This document shows, piece by piece, positions 52,116 to 61,793 of a DNA stretch of 64,000 nt; position 1 is the stretch's first letter; each line of letters begins with the position of its first letter. The position numbers were made by a program, and so were the translations under genes. Under the pieces are notes generated by a model, which worked only from the letters and a program-made list of their open reading frames with translations, did no database searches and was not told the origin of the DNA. Source of the DNA: Bermanella sp047621325 (GTDB taxonomy: Bacteria; Pseudomonadota; Gammaproteobacteria; Pseudomonadales; Oceanobacteraceae); contig JBLHLT010000015.1 in NCBI GenBank assembly GCA_047621325.1, positions 26,887 to 90,886 of the forward strand, read 5' to 3'.

Positions 52116-54284
52116 ATGAATAAACTATCAATCGGTGCATTTGGGCTCTGTGCAAGCCTAGTATGCAGCTCTACGTTAGCCATGTCGAAGTCGCCAGCTT
52201 CAGCATCCGCACCCCAGCCTCAAGCCCAAGGCTTTAGCGGGGATGTCAACGCAATGGCACAACAATGTTTTTCTGTGCAATCACCCAGCACAGGGAATTA
52301 TTTAACAAAATACACAAAAGGTGGATTAATAGATGATGGCTTAGGTTATCACTTTGTTAATACATCAAAAGACAATGCCAGCCGTTTCTTTATGAAACCC
52401 ACTTCCTTTGGTAAGTATTTATTAACCGACCAACAAGGCCGTTACTTTGCAAGCCACTTACCAGCCGAAATTAGCGCAGGTCGTTATGCTGGTGAGTTTG
52501 CTGAATGGACAATCAACAAAGAAAGCAATGACCAATACAGCCTACATGGCACCGCATTAAATATGAAAGTTCGCGCGCGTACCGACAAAGGCACAATGTA
52601 CTTTTTTGATTTGTTTAATCCGTTTAATTTCAACAGCGAAAATACATTTAAATTAGTGGCGCAAAATAATTGTACCGACTTCCCAGAAGTAACCACCAAT
52701 GTACAAGCCGACACCAACGCGCTTAAAGGAAATGTAAATGAGCCTGTGCGCGGCTTTGTTGACCCTCACACTCACATTACTTCTTATGAATTTATGGGCG
52801 GCAAAATGATGGCAGGCAAACCTTTCCATCGCTGGGGTGTTGAAGAAGCACTTAAGGATAGTAAAGATGTTCATGGACCGAATGGCGCTTTAGATTTAAT
52901 TGGTAACATCTACACCTTTGAAGATCCAAACATGCGCTACGACACGCGCGGCTGGCCTGAATTCCCATGGTGGCCAAACCATAAACAAATGAGTCATTCT
53001 GGTTATTATTACAAATGGATTGAGCGCGCTTATCTTTCCGGTATGCGTTTAATGGTCACAGACTTGGTTGAAAACGAAGTTCTGTGTAACGTACAAAAAA
53101 CCATTAACCCAGCCAGCTGGATCAATCCAAATAGCTGTAACACGATGGACAGCATCCGTTTACAAGTAAGACGCTTACACGAAATGCAAGCTTACATCGA
53201 CGCACAAAATGGCGGCCCAGGAAAAGGCTTTTTCCAACTAGTATCAACACCACAGCAAGCACGCCAAGTTATGGCAAATGGTCAACTTGCTGTATTAATG
53301 GGCGTTGAAGCCAGTGAAACATTTAACTGTGGGTTAAAAGATAGCTGCACTATTCACACCATCGAAGCACAACTTAATGAGCTTTATGATTTAGGGGTGC
53401 GCACTATTTTTCCAACACATAAATTTGATAACAAACTTGGCGGCTCCGCTGTTGAAGATGGCATCATGAACTTAGGCCAGTTTTTATCCGGTGGTCGTTT
53501 CTTTGAAACCAAAGAGTGTGACGACCACACCCAAGGTAAAAACTTTACGTCTGGCTTCCCACTAATTGGTCAAGTACCGGTACTTAAAGACATCTTAAAT
53601 GGTATTGGTTTGAACCCTGTGTACGACGAAAGCATCGAACATTGTAACCAACACGGTATTTCAGATTTAGGTGTGTACTTGGTCAACCGCATGATTGATA
53701 AAAACATGCTGATTGAACTGGATCACATGAGTAACGATACCGCTACCGCCGTAATGGATATTGTCGAAGCACGTAATTATTCAGGTGTCATTACATCACA
53801 CAGCTGGATGCGTGACGGTAAAAATGGCGTGGTACATAACAATACACGCCGTTTAATTGAAGCCGGTGGTTTCAGTACACCATATAACTCTGATGCAAAC
53901 TCTGTAGTAGGTAGCATCAGTAAATATCTTGATATCGTTGAGCAAACCCCTTACCTAGGCGGCGTGGGTTTTGCGACCGACATGAGTGGTTTAGGCGGCC
54001 AAGCTGGCCCACGTTACGATACCGATACCGATCCGCTAGAATACCCATTCACATCTGAATTTGGATTTGTATTTAACAAACAAGTATCCGGTAATCGAGT
54101 ATTTGATTTAAACCAAGATGGTATTGCACACTACGGCTTAGTGGCTGACCACTTACAAGATATTCGTGAACAAGCGCCACAACGCATTTATGAATCGGTA
54201 ATGAATTCAGCCGAAGCGTATCTACAAATGTGGGAACGTGCAGAAAGCAGCACAAACTCTGTTCACTACGACCCTTTAAATTAA
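52116..54284 (+). CDS. Exported M19-like dipeptidase/amidohydrolase
   Basis: A 722-residue exported protein with signal peptide MNKLSIGAFGLCASLVCSST (cleaved near LAMS or ASA). An N-terminal beta domain (about 45-195) precedes an amidohydrolase-type barrel with metal-ligand motifs FVDPHTHITSYEF (about 212-224), LELDHMSN-type (here IELDHMSNDT), VITSHSWMRDG, and GVGFATDMSGLG. The arrangement resembles membrane dipeptidase (peptidase M19) proteins. The ATG follows AAGAGAA. It is monocistronic with its own strong terminator. Confidence 0.8.
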   Translation: MNKLSIGAFGLCASLVCSSTLAMSKSPASASAPQPQAQGFSGDVNAMAQQCFSVQSPSTGNYLTKYTKGGLIDDGLGYHFVNTSKDNASRFFMKPTSFGKYLLTDQQGRYFASHLPAEISAGRYAGEFAEWTINKESNDQYSLHGTALNMKVRARTDKGTMYFFDLFNPFNFNSENTFKLVAQNNCTDFPEVTTNVQADTNALKGNVNEPVRGFVDPHTHITSYEFMGGKMMAGKPFHRWGVEEALKDSKDVHGPNGALDLIGNIYTFEDPNMRYDTRGWPEFPWWPNHKQMSHSGYYYKWIERAYLSGMRLMVTDLVENEVLCNVQKTINPASWINPNSCNTMDSIRLQVRRLHEMQAYIDAQNGGPGKGFFQLVSTPQQARQVMANGQLAVLMGVEASETFNCGLKDSCTIHTIEAQLNELYDLGVRTIFPTHKFDNKLGGSAVEDGIMNLGQFLSGGRFFETKECDDHTQGKNFTSGFPLIGQVPVLKDILNGIGLNPVYDESIEHCNQHGISDLGVYLVNRMIDKNMLIELDHMSNDTATAVMDIVEARNYSGVITSHSWMRDGKNGVVHNNTRRLIEAGGFSTPYNSDANSVVGSISKYLDIVEQTPYLGGVGFATDMSGLGGQAGPRYDTDTDPLEYPFTSEFGFVFNKQVSGNRVFDLNQDGIAHYGLVADHLQDIREQAPQRIYESVMNSAEAYLQMWERAESSTNSVHYDPLN

Positions 54285-54301
54285 TACTGACACTGCAAAA
54301 T

Positions 54302-54337
54302 AAATAAGGCGCTCAATGAGCGCCTTATTTATTTTTC
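54302..54337 (+). terminator. Intrinsic terminator after the dipeptidase gene
   Basis: AAATAAGGCGCTC, loop AAT, GAGCGCCTTATTT (13-bp perfect stem), then ATTTTT. It lies 18 bp after the stop. Confidence 0.85.
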
Positions 54338-54545
54338 CCCTTCACACACATCTAAAGATAATTTATAGCATTTTGGATAGTGACATCACCGGAGATAAAA
54401 TCACATATAAACGCACCCGATTATGTTTTAATAAACTGGAATGAAAAACAAAAAAAACCATCGAATAGAATCAATATTTGAACAATTGCGTGATCTTGCT
54501 ATCTTTACCGCCTATTAAATCTCACTCTAATATCGACATTAAAAA

Positions 54546-55718
54546 TCATTCATTAAGGGCAACAATATTTGCCTTCTTAAAAAAATTAAAATCGGTGGCC
54601 GTGGCGCTGGTATAAGCGCCCATCATACGCGTAATAATTAAATCACCGTCGTTCAATTTTGGCAGCAAGATATTTTCATCAATGACATCAATGCTGTCAC
54701 ACGTTGGACCAGCCAACACCGACGCTACTCTGGGGCCGTTGCCATTCAGCACATCAATTGGGTAATGCCCATGATCAAACAAGATGCCACTAAACGAGCC
54801 ATACACACCATCATCTAAATAATACCAAGGCATACCACCACGCATCGCTTGGCCCATAACGGAGGCCACACTCATGACAGCCGCCCCCACAATAAACCGA
54901 CCAGGCTCGGCTAATAATTGAATTTTACTATCGACTTTCGCCAGCGCCTCTCGAATCGGGGCGCAAAACACATTGATATTGATTGCATCATCCTCGTACG
55001 CCACCGGAAATCCACCACCAATATCAAGCGCGGTGATCACAGGTAAATTTACACGTCGAATATTGGCCATTAGTTCAATGCAACGCTCAATAGCAAATAC
55101 GTATCGCTGGGCATCTTGAGTTTGTGAACCCACATGGAATGATAGGCCATTAATGCAAATTCCTAACTCGTAAGCTTTGCGTAAAATATCAATGGCCGTA
55201 TCCACGTTGCAGCCAAATTTTTTCGATAAATCCGCAAATGCATCCGCATTAGGGAAGCTTAGACGTAAAAAAAGCGTAACATCATTTTTATACGGAATGA
55301 ATTTTTCTAATTCATTAATACCATCAACAACAAAACGTTTACAACCATACTCCATTGCATAGCGAATATCCGAATCACGTTTAATAGGGTGGGTATGAAT
55401 CGTATTTTCAGGTTTGACCCCTTGGCGCCTCACCATATCGACTTCACCATTACTGGCAAGATCAAAACTTGCACCTTCGCTGCGTAAGGTTTTTACAACC
55501 GTATCATGAGGTAAGGGCTTTAAGGCAAAGTGCAACGTCACATTAGGAAGCGCGTGTTTTAGTAATTGATACTGCTCTCGCACCACTTGGCAATCTAACA
55601 GTAATAAAGGCGAGCCATGCTGCGTAACCAACTCTTCAATGATGGATTGTTGGGTAAAAGAAAGCGGTAAATGTCGCCCGCCTATATTGGCTAATAAGTC
55701 TATATTTTCAAATTTCAT
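54546..55718 (-). CDS. speC: Type III PLP-dependent decarboxylase (ornithine/lysine decarboxylase)
   Basis: A 390-residue fold-type III decarboxylase that probably makes putrescine from ornithine. The PLP lysine is K67 in HFALKPLPHD; the glycine-rich phosphate loop DIGGGFPVAY and the C-terminal active-site Cys in AGPTCDSIDVID, plus GAYTSATATDFNFF, are intact. These match the Pseudomonas SpeC-like group. The minus-strand gene stands alone between divergent and convergent neighbours. Lysine or diaminopimelate specificity cannot be excluded; DapC-type residues were not found. Confidence 0.87.
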   Translation of the reverse strand: MKFENIDLLANIGGRHLPLSFTQQSIIEELVTQHGSPLLLLDCQVVREQYQLLKHALPNVTLHFALKPLPHDTVVKTLRSEGASFDLASNGEVDMVRRQGVKPENTIHTHPIKRDSDIRYAMEYGCKRFVVDGINELEKFIPYKNDVTLFLRLSFPNADAFADLSKKFGCNVDTAIDILRKAYELGICINGLSFHVGSQTQDAQRYVFAIERCIELMANIRRVNLPVITALDIGGGFPVAYEDDAININVFCAPIREALAKVDSKIQLLAEPGRFIVGAAVMSVASVMGQAMRGGMPWYYLDDGVYGSFSGILFDHGHYPIDVLNGNGPRVASVLAGPTCDSIDVIDENILLPKLNDGDLIITRMMGAYTSATATDFNFFKKANIVALNE

Positions 55719-55825
55719 ATTACGCCCCCAGTATTTATCACCAATGAATCATGGAATACACTACTAAGCAATAAAGCATAGAACGATAAAGATACAAGGC
55801 AATTATAGAAGATTTTGATAACGGC

Positions 55826-55855
55826 AAGCTCTAACACCGAACAGTGTTAGAGCTT
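55826..55855 (-). other. Long hairpin after the subtilase gene
   Basis: AAGCTCTAACAC, loop CGAACA, GTGTTAGAGCTT: a perfect 12-bp stem, 15 bp after the subtilase stop. On the minus strand it lacks a U tract (GCCGTTATC follows), so it is a weak terminator candidate or a 3'-end stabilising hairpin. Confidence 0.45.
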
Positions 55856-55869
55856 AAAAGAATAAAATA

Positions 55870-58209
55870 TTAACCACGTTTAGCGCGGCGAATGAACAGC
55901 AATGCCACTAACCACAACCAGTAAGTATGTACGGCACCACCACTGCTACCGGATGGGCCAATAAATTCAATAACCGCCGAATAACTACTTTGTGTGTGCT
56001 CATTTACGGCACGAACACGGTAAAAATACTGTACGGATGATTGTATATTATTATCTTTATAACTCGTGACATCCGCATTCACCGAGCCAATGGTTGTAAA
56101 ATTAATACCGTCTCGTGAGCGCTCAATTTCGTAGCGCGATTCACTTTCTGAATTATCACTCCAATAAAGCACTGCCCCCTGCCCTTTTTTCTGAATATAA
56201 GAAATATTAGGATTAAGCATGGTTGAGATCACTTCAAGTTCATTTGTATAGTCACTGGATTGTTCAGCAATGAAACTTTTGACGCGATAACGATAGCGCA
56301 TACCATCTAGCGTATTGTTATCGGTAAAGTGCAATGTGTTATGACGTGTCAGTTCTACGAACTCACCATCCGCCACTGCACGTTCAATAATATAGGTCAC
56401 GCCATAATTTTTGCTATCTAACCACTTAATGCTGACGCCTTGTGATTTTGCGTATGAACCCGATAAGTCATTTGGGGCATAAAGTGAAACGTTCGCTTTT
56501 ACTGTATTGCTATCATCACTCGCCCAAATACCATTGACGGCTATCAGCTTATATTCATATTCGCCAATGATTAAATTATTATCCGTGTAACTTTGAGTAT
56601 TAGCCGAACGCGTCGCAATCAACTCAAAAACACTATTGTTTTTTGAACGATAAATGTTGAAACCTTTTTCATATTCACTGGTATCTTTCCAACTTAAATC
56701 AACCTTGCTGCCATCATTCACAGCTATTAAATCAGATGCCGCCGTAGGGACCTTGACATCCAAAAGTGCTTGATGGGCATCTAACAAACCAGCCCCGCAG
56801 CGCGTCACGCCGCATGACGAATCTACATGAGATCGAGCAGATGACTTAAGCGCAGCACTAATTTGACTAGGGGTTAAATCTGGGTTCGCGGCAATCATTA
56901 ATGATGCTACACCTGCAACATGAGGCGTCGCCATGCTAGTGCCGGGATAACAAGCATGAGCACTGTCTTCAGCAGGCGAATCTGGACTCGAATCAACCGT
57001 TGATGGGATATCTTCCTTACATCCATTCCCCGATCCGCCAGGTGCTAATATATCCACATGACTACCAAAATTACTAAAGCCTGAGCGCATACCGCTTCTT
57101 TGCGAAGCGCCAACCGTGAACACACCTGCACAGTTTGCAGGTGAAACCCCTGCAGCGTTAATATTGTCATTACCGGCTGCCGCCACCACAAAGGCACCAT
57201 GTTGTTGAGCTTCACTAATCGCACGCTGAAAGGTTTTAGGGCAATAATCATCACCACCACCTAAACTTAAATTGATCACATTAGCTGGGTGTACGTTTTT
57301 AGGCACACCGGTTACATCACCACCAGCGGCCCACAAAATGGCCTCTGCAATATCAGATGTATAACCACCGCACCGCCCCAATACACGCACAGGTAATATT
57401 TTGGCTTTCCAATCAACGCCTGCCACACCAAAATCATCATTTGCTTCGGCACCTATGGTGCCGGCAACGTGGGATCCATGCCAAGAACTGTCTTCCGCCT
57501 CACAACTGCCTTTCATAGATTCAGGCAAATCATCCGCATCAACCCAATCACCCACATCTGAGCTATCGGCATCGCGACCATCACCATCGCCCGCTTGATA
57601 AAGCATTTCAGCATAATAAAGGTTGCCCTCTATTGCGCTCATAAAATCATAACCATCCAATAAGCGAGCCGATGAGAAGTCCATGTGGTTTTTTAAAATT
57701 CCAGAATCAATCACTGCCACCACGACATCTTCGCTGCCTGTGGTGATTTCCCACGCTTTGGGCATATTGATACCAAAGGTATCGTGAAAGCTCCATTGAA
57801 ATTCTTGATAGTACGTATCATTTGGCGTCACACTAAACGGAAACATGCGATAGTCCGGTTCAGCGTATTCGATATTGGCATTATCATTTTTTAATGTTTG
57901 CGCAAGACTTTTTAATTCAGCTACGTCATACATTTTATCTAACTTAACCACATGTACATTAGTTTTAGCTGAGCCGCGTACATAGCTGGCTTTTGATTTT
58001 AAATTGGTTTGAACATCCGTGACTACACGAAGTGCCTGCTGATGAGTCCCAGGTTCACTGAGACTAAAAGAAGCCGATTGATTCAGCGACTGTGTTTTAT
58101 ACTTGATAATCATTCTATTAGTTGAATTACTGGCATTCGATTGCGCAAGCAAATCACCGGCAAAAAACAAAGAACATACAGCGGTTATTTTGACAATAAA
58201 TTTTTTCAT
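55870..58209 (-). CDS. Secreted subtilisin-family protease with GlyGly-CTERM-like tail
   Basis: A 779-residue exported S8 protease. Signal peptide MKKFIVKITAVCSLFFAGDL; an I9-like propeptide (about 33-110, ending IEYAEPDYRMFP); peptidase domain with Asp in AVIDSGI (about 168), His in SWHGSHVAGTIG (about 243) and Ser in PGTSMATPHVAG (about 423); three fibronectin-like repeats (about 495-750); and a tail of the form GSSGGAVHTYWLWLVALLFI-RR, i.e. a Gly-rich stretch, a membrane segment and a basic end. That tail matches the GlyGly-CTERM sorting signal cleaved by rhombosortase and recognised for surface export by type II secretion in related genera. ATG at 58209; no strong ribosome site. Confidence 0.9.
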   Translation of the reverse strand: MKKFIVKITAVCSLFFAGDLLAQSNASNSTNRMIIKYKTQSLNQSASFSLSEPGTHQQALRVVTDVQTNLKSKASYVRGSAKTNVHVVKLDKMYDVAELKSLAQTLKNDNANIEYAEPDYRMFPFSVTPNDTYYQEFQWSFHDTFGINMPKAWEITTGSEDVVVAVIDSGILKNHMDFSSARLLDGYDFMSAIEGNLYYAEMLYQAGDGDGRDADSSDVGDWVDADDLPESMKGSCEAEDSSWHGSHVAGTIGAEANDDFGVAGVDWKAKILPVRVLGRCGGYTSDIAEAILWAAGGDVTGVPKNVHPANVINLSLGGGDDYCPKTFQRAISEAQQHGAFVVAAAGNDNINAAGVSPANCAGVFTVGASQRSGMRSGFSNFGSHVDILAPGGSGNGCKEDIPSTVDSSPDSPAEDSAHACYPGTSMATPHVAGVASLMIAANPDLTPSQISAALKSSARSHVDSSCGVTRCGAGLLDAHQALLDVKVPTAASDLIAVNDGSKVDLSWKDTSEYEKGFNIYRSKNNSVFELIATRSANTQSYTDNNLIIGEYEYKLIAVNGIWASDDSNTVKANVSLYAPNDLSGSYAKSQGVSIKWLDSKNYGVTYIIERAVADGEFVELTRHNTLHFTDNNTLDGMRYRYRVKSFIAEQSSDYTNELEVISTMLNPNISYIQKKGQGAVLYWSDNSESESRYEIERSRDGINFTTIGSVNADVTSYKDNNIQSSVQYFYRVRAVNEHTQSSYSAVIEFIGPSGSSGGAVHTYWLWLVALLFIRRAKRG

Positions 58210-58211
58210 TT

Positions 58212-58553
58212 CTAATTCTTATTAGGATTTACATGGCTATCAACATCAATAGCATCGATAAATTTTTTCGCACAAGCGGAGTGTAATTGCTGAGTTAACG
58301 CGGCTGAATTAACGGCGTGAAATTGAACAACATGACCGTTACCGAATATCGTACGTAAATACGAATAATCTGCAGTAATATCACACTGCCTAAGTTGCAA
58401 TTGAAGCTGATCAGAAGACATTGTTTGGTGGGTATAAACAATTAGCCGAGGTTGCTCATTGGCTAATGTCGAACACGATGTGATTGCAGCAGATAAACAA
58501 GTGCCTATGAGCACTCCCAACATCCTGCAGGAGGTAGTAGATCGTACATCCAT
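58212..58553 (-). CDS. Small lipoprotein with propeptide-like fold, subtilase partner
   Basis: A 113-residue protein with signal peptide ending in lipobox ITSC (about residue 27) and a mature part of about 85 residues. Its predicted pattern (strand LIVYTH, helix SSDQLQLQLRQC, strands with FGNGHVVQFHAV, helix LTQQLHSACAKK, strand IDAIDVDSHV) resembles the I9/subtilisin propeptide fold. The stop is 2 bp before the protease ATG, so the two are coupled. A role as a chaperone or inhibitor of the protease is inference from position and fold pattern. Confidence 0.68.
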   Translation of the reverse strand: MDVRSTTSCRMLGVLIGTCLSAAITSCSTLANEQPRLIVYTHQTMSSDQLQLQLRQCDITADYSYLRTIFGNGHVVQFHAVNSAALTQQLHSACAKKFIDAIDVDSHVNPNKN

Positions 58554-58626
58554 GATATTTTTTCTTATTATTTAAGTGGGGCGTATTTTGGCCAGTTAGA
58601 CAACAAAATACAACCCCTTAGCCGGA

Positions 58627-60345
58627 TCACTTTAGTTTCATTTTTAAACCAATCAAGATGATTCGATCTCCCTCCATGCGTCTGACGGTTAAACGAAGCG
58701 CACCTACTTTTATGCGATCACCCACTACAGGGTGCTTACCTAAACGCCCCTTTATGAATGCTTCTACGGTACTTTCATCTTTAATTGATACGCCATATAC
58801 AAATGCCAAATCCGCAATAGGTGCTTCTGGATTAATAATAAATTCTCCAAAGAAATTACTAATCGCTAATTTACTGCTTTGATCTTGTCGCACAAAAGAT
58901 ATGGCTGCGTCATCTATGTCATCAGTTCGCATTAAAAGCCAAATGCTATCACCCGCCTCTATCTTAACGTTATCTTCAACGGGTAAAGATTGTTCAGATC
59001 GAATATGTGCAATCCATTTAGGGTAATGATGCCAATTTTGTGCAGGATTAAAATTATCGGCATACACAGGAGAGCCTTCTTCTACAATAAACTCTGCGAC
59101 TTCTAAAGAATGGTCCGAACGGTTAATTAATGGATAACTGTGTTTAGGTGCAGGCACACTAGGAATGATCACCTTTAACCAACGAGCCATTGGCGCTACG
59201 GTTGCTCCTTGCACCAATAAGGAGATAAGCACGATGACGAATGTAATATCAAAAAAATCACGCGCACCTTCAATACCTGCCATAACGGGATAAAGTGCTA
59301 ACACAATGGGGACAGCACCTCGCAACCCAACCCAACTTATAAAAAATTGCTCTTGCCAGCGAAAGCGGAAGGGCAATAAACAGATTAATACGGCTACTGG
59401 TCTGGCTAAAAAAATCAAAAAAAACGCGATGGCTATAGAGACAAGTACAATGTCATATACATGGGACGGAGTTATCAGTAATCCTAAAATCAAAAACATA
59501 CCCGCTTGTGCTAACCAAGCCAAGCCATCCATTACTTGCAAAACCGACTCTGACGGTTTTCTATTGGCATTACCGACTTTCAAGCCCAATAAATAAATCG
59601 CTAAAAACCCACTGCCGCCTAATAAGTTGGTACCTGAAAATACCACCATACCAAAAGCAAGAATTAATAATGCAAATAATCCATCGCTTAGATTCATTCG
59701 CGTTAGCAACGCCGATAATAAATAGCCACCCGCCAAGCCAAAAAAAGCACCAAAACCAAATTGCTGTAAAAATAAAGATGCAAACGAATAAATAGTTGTA
59801 ACCTGTGTCGCATCAATACTTAATTGCACTAAAATAATAACTAATAAAATGGCCATAGGGTCGTTAGCCCCAGATTCTATCTCTAATGTACCGCCGACCC
59901 TTTCGTTAAGTTTAATACCGCTATTACGTAAAACATTAAAAACGGCCGCCGCATCGGTTGAACCAACAATCGCGCCGAGCAAAAGTCCAAACTGCCAAGG
60001 TATTCCTAATAACCAAGTAGCAAATAGACCAACACTTCCTGCGGTGATAACGACACCAACAGTGGCTAACATGGTAGAAGGCCAAAGTGCTGAACGAAAC
60101 GTACTGACTTTTGTGCGCATACCACCATCTAACAGAATAATCGCCAATGACGCATTGCCCACAAGAAAAGCTAACTCGAAATCATCGAATAAAATGCCAC
60201 CGATTCCATCTTCGCCTGCAAGCATACCCACAGCTAAAAATAACAATAAAAAAGGAAAACCAATACGTGCGGTTAAAGAGCCAGCGATAATTCCGGTCAG
60301 TAATAATATCCCAGCAACAATTAAAAAAGTGTTGGTGTCAGTCAT
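58627..60345 (-). CDS. nhaP2: K+/H+ antiporter NhaP2 (CvrA) type
   Basis: A 572-residue CPA1-family antiporter with about 12 membrane helices (start FLIVAGILLLTGIIAGSL), ion-binding helix motif GAIVGSTDAAAVFNVLRNSG, and the conserved ESGANDPMAILLV. A C-terminal cytoplasmic part holds a TrkA-C-like domain (about 405-485) and a CorC/HlyC-like domain (about 490-570, LPVEDNVKIEAGDSIWLLM). This matches NhaP2/CvrA proteins that exchange K+ for H+. Starts at ATG; the next gene is unrelated. Confidence 0.9.
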   Translation of the reverse strand: MTDTNTFLIVAGILLLTGIIAGSLTARIGFPFLLLFLAVGMLAGEDGIGGILFDDFELAFLVGNASLAIILLDGGMRTKVSTFRSALWPSTMLATVGVVITAGSVGLFATWLLGIPWQFGLLLGAIVGSTDAAAVFNVLRNSGIKLNERVGGTLEIESGANDPMAILLVIILVQLSIDATQVTTIYSFASLFLQQFGFGAFFGLAGGYLLSALLTRMNLSDGLFALLILAFGMVVFSGTNLLGGSGFLAIYLLGLKVGNANRKPSESVLQVMDGLAWLAQAGMFLILGLLITPSHVYDIVLVSIAIAFFLIFLARPVAVLICLLPFRFRWQEQFFISWVGLRGAVPIVLALYPVMAGIEGARDFFDITFVIVLISLLVQGATVAPMARWLKVIIPSVPAPKHSYPLINRSDHSLEVAEFIVEEGSPVYADNFNPAQNWHHYPKWIAHIRSEQSLPVEDNVKIEAGDSIWLLMRTDDIDDAAISFVRQDQSSKLAISNFFGEFIINPEAPIADLAFVYGVSIKDESTVEAFIKGRLGKHPVVGDRIKVGALRLTVRRMEGDRIILIGLKMKLK

Positions 60346-60488
60346 ATGATCGTTGAAAGTCCAATATAAAGAAAAGCAGGTAAAATTGACGCCTTATAAG
60401 GATAGATTCATAGAAGGTATTATTAAAGGGGGGATTCCTTTTATTGCCGAGTAAGTCGCCAATTCAAGAAAGGGTGGGGGGAATGTCT

Positions 60489-60518
60489 CCGCAGCCAAAT
60501 TAACTTATTTGACTGCGG
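60489..60518 (-). terminator. Hairpin after the alcohol dehydrogenase gene
   Basis: On the minus strand CCGCAGTCAAAT and ATTTGGCTGCGG form a 12-bp stem with one G-U pair and a 6-base loop, 15 bp after the adh stop. The tract after it is not U-rich, so it may be a weak or Rho-assisted terminator. Confidence 0.5.
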
Positions 60519-60533
60519 CGTACTTTTTAATGA

Positions 60534-61538
60534 CTACTTAAATTTAACCACTGCACGGTAACGCGCTTTACCTTCACGCACATGATCAATGGCATCATTT
60601 ATCTTTTCTTTATCAAACAACTCAATTTGCGGCTTAATACCATGACGCACGGCAAACTCTAACATTTGCGCAATCACCGCAGGGCTACCCACAGGGCTAG
60701 CGGATACACTGCGTTGAGCCAGCATCATTGGAAACACACTGATGCTTAGTGGCTCAAGTACCGCACCAACAAAATGCAAACGGCCTTTCGCACGCAGCGT
60801 GCCCATGTAAGCATCCCAGTTGAGTGACACATTGACGGTAGAAATGATCATATCAAAGCTACCCGCTGCCGCTTCTAGTTGCTTGGCATCTTTTGAGTTA
60901 AGGGTTTTATGTGCACCAAGGGCGATGGCTTCTTTTTCTTTATCTGGGTTAGAGGTAAAGGCCGTCACTTCACAGCCCCAAGCATTTAAGAATTGCAGCG
61001 CCATGTGGCCCAAACCACCAATACCAATCACCGCAACACGGGCAGACGGTTTTAAATCAAACTGTACCATTGGGTTATAAACCGTCACGCCGCCACAAAA
61101 TAATGGGCCGGCGTAACTCATATCTAACTCGTCTGGTAACTTCACCACAGCGGCACTTTGTGCGCGTACTTTATCGGCAAAACCACCATGTCGACCAATA
61201 ATAGTAGGGCTCGATGTCCCGCATAAATTATGGTCGCCCGTCATACAGCTTTCACAGTGATTACAATAAGCACTATGCCAGCCTAAACCCACACGATCCC
61301 CTGCTTTTAAATGGGTCACATTGCTGCCGACAGCACTTACAACACCCGCTACTTCATGGCCTGCCACCAATGGATATTGGCTAAAACCCCATTCGTTATC
61401 CAGCATGCTCACATCACTGTGGCATACACCACAATAATGTACGTCTATTTCCACTTCTTGGCCGCCTAGCTCGCCCGGCTCATATTGAAACGGCTCCAGT
61501 GGACCGTTGGCTTGTTTGGCTGCAAATGCATTAATCAT
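60534..61538 (-). CDS. Zinc-dependent NAD(P) alcohol dehydrogenase (YahK/CAD type)
   Basis: A 334-residue medium-chain dehydrogenase. Catalytic zinc site CGVCHSDVSML and GHEVAG; structural zinc Cys in CNHCESCMTGDHNLC; Rossmann motif AVIGIGGLGHMALQ. This matches the cinnamyl-alcohol/YahK-type aldehyde reductases that use NADPH. ATG preceded by GGAG. Substrate not determinable from sequence. Confidence 0.93.
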   Translation of the reverse strand: MINAFAAKQANGPLEPFQYEPGELGGQEVEIDVHYCGVCHSDVSMLDNEWGFSQYPLVAGHEVAGVVSAVGSNVTHLKAGDRVGLGWHSAYCNHCESCMTGDHNLCGTSSPTIIGRHGGFADKVRAQSAAVVKLPDELDMSYAGPLFCGGVTVYNPMVQFDLKPSARVAVIGIGGLGHMALQFLNAWGCEVTAFTSNPDKEKEAIALGAHKTLNSKDAKQLEAAAGSFDMIISTVNVSLNWDAYMGTLRAKGRLHFVGAVLEPLSISVFPMMLAQRSVSASPVGSPAVIAQMLEFAVRHGIKPQIELFDKEKINDAIDHVREGKARYRAVVKFK

Positions 61539-61793
61539 GGTGGCTCCTTATTTATTAGGACATCAAATTTTGGCTATTAAAGCCTGAGTGATAGTCACTG
61601 GCTATACCCTCATATCGAACGGGCTGTTGCATAGGCAGGCACTAAATATAGCCTACGGCGGATAATCCCTTTTAGATTGAGCAAACCTTGTTCGACAATC
61701 ACCAAAAGAACGCACAAATTTAGCCTTAACCGCAGATATACTCACCCCTTTTGCTGATTTCTGGTAGAATTCGCGCAAAATTTATACTGGTAT

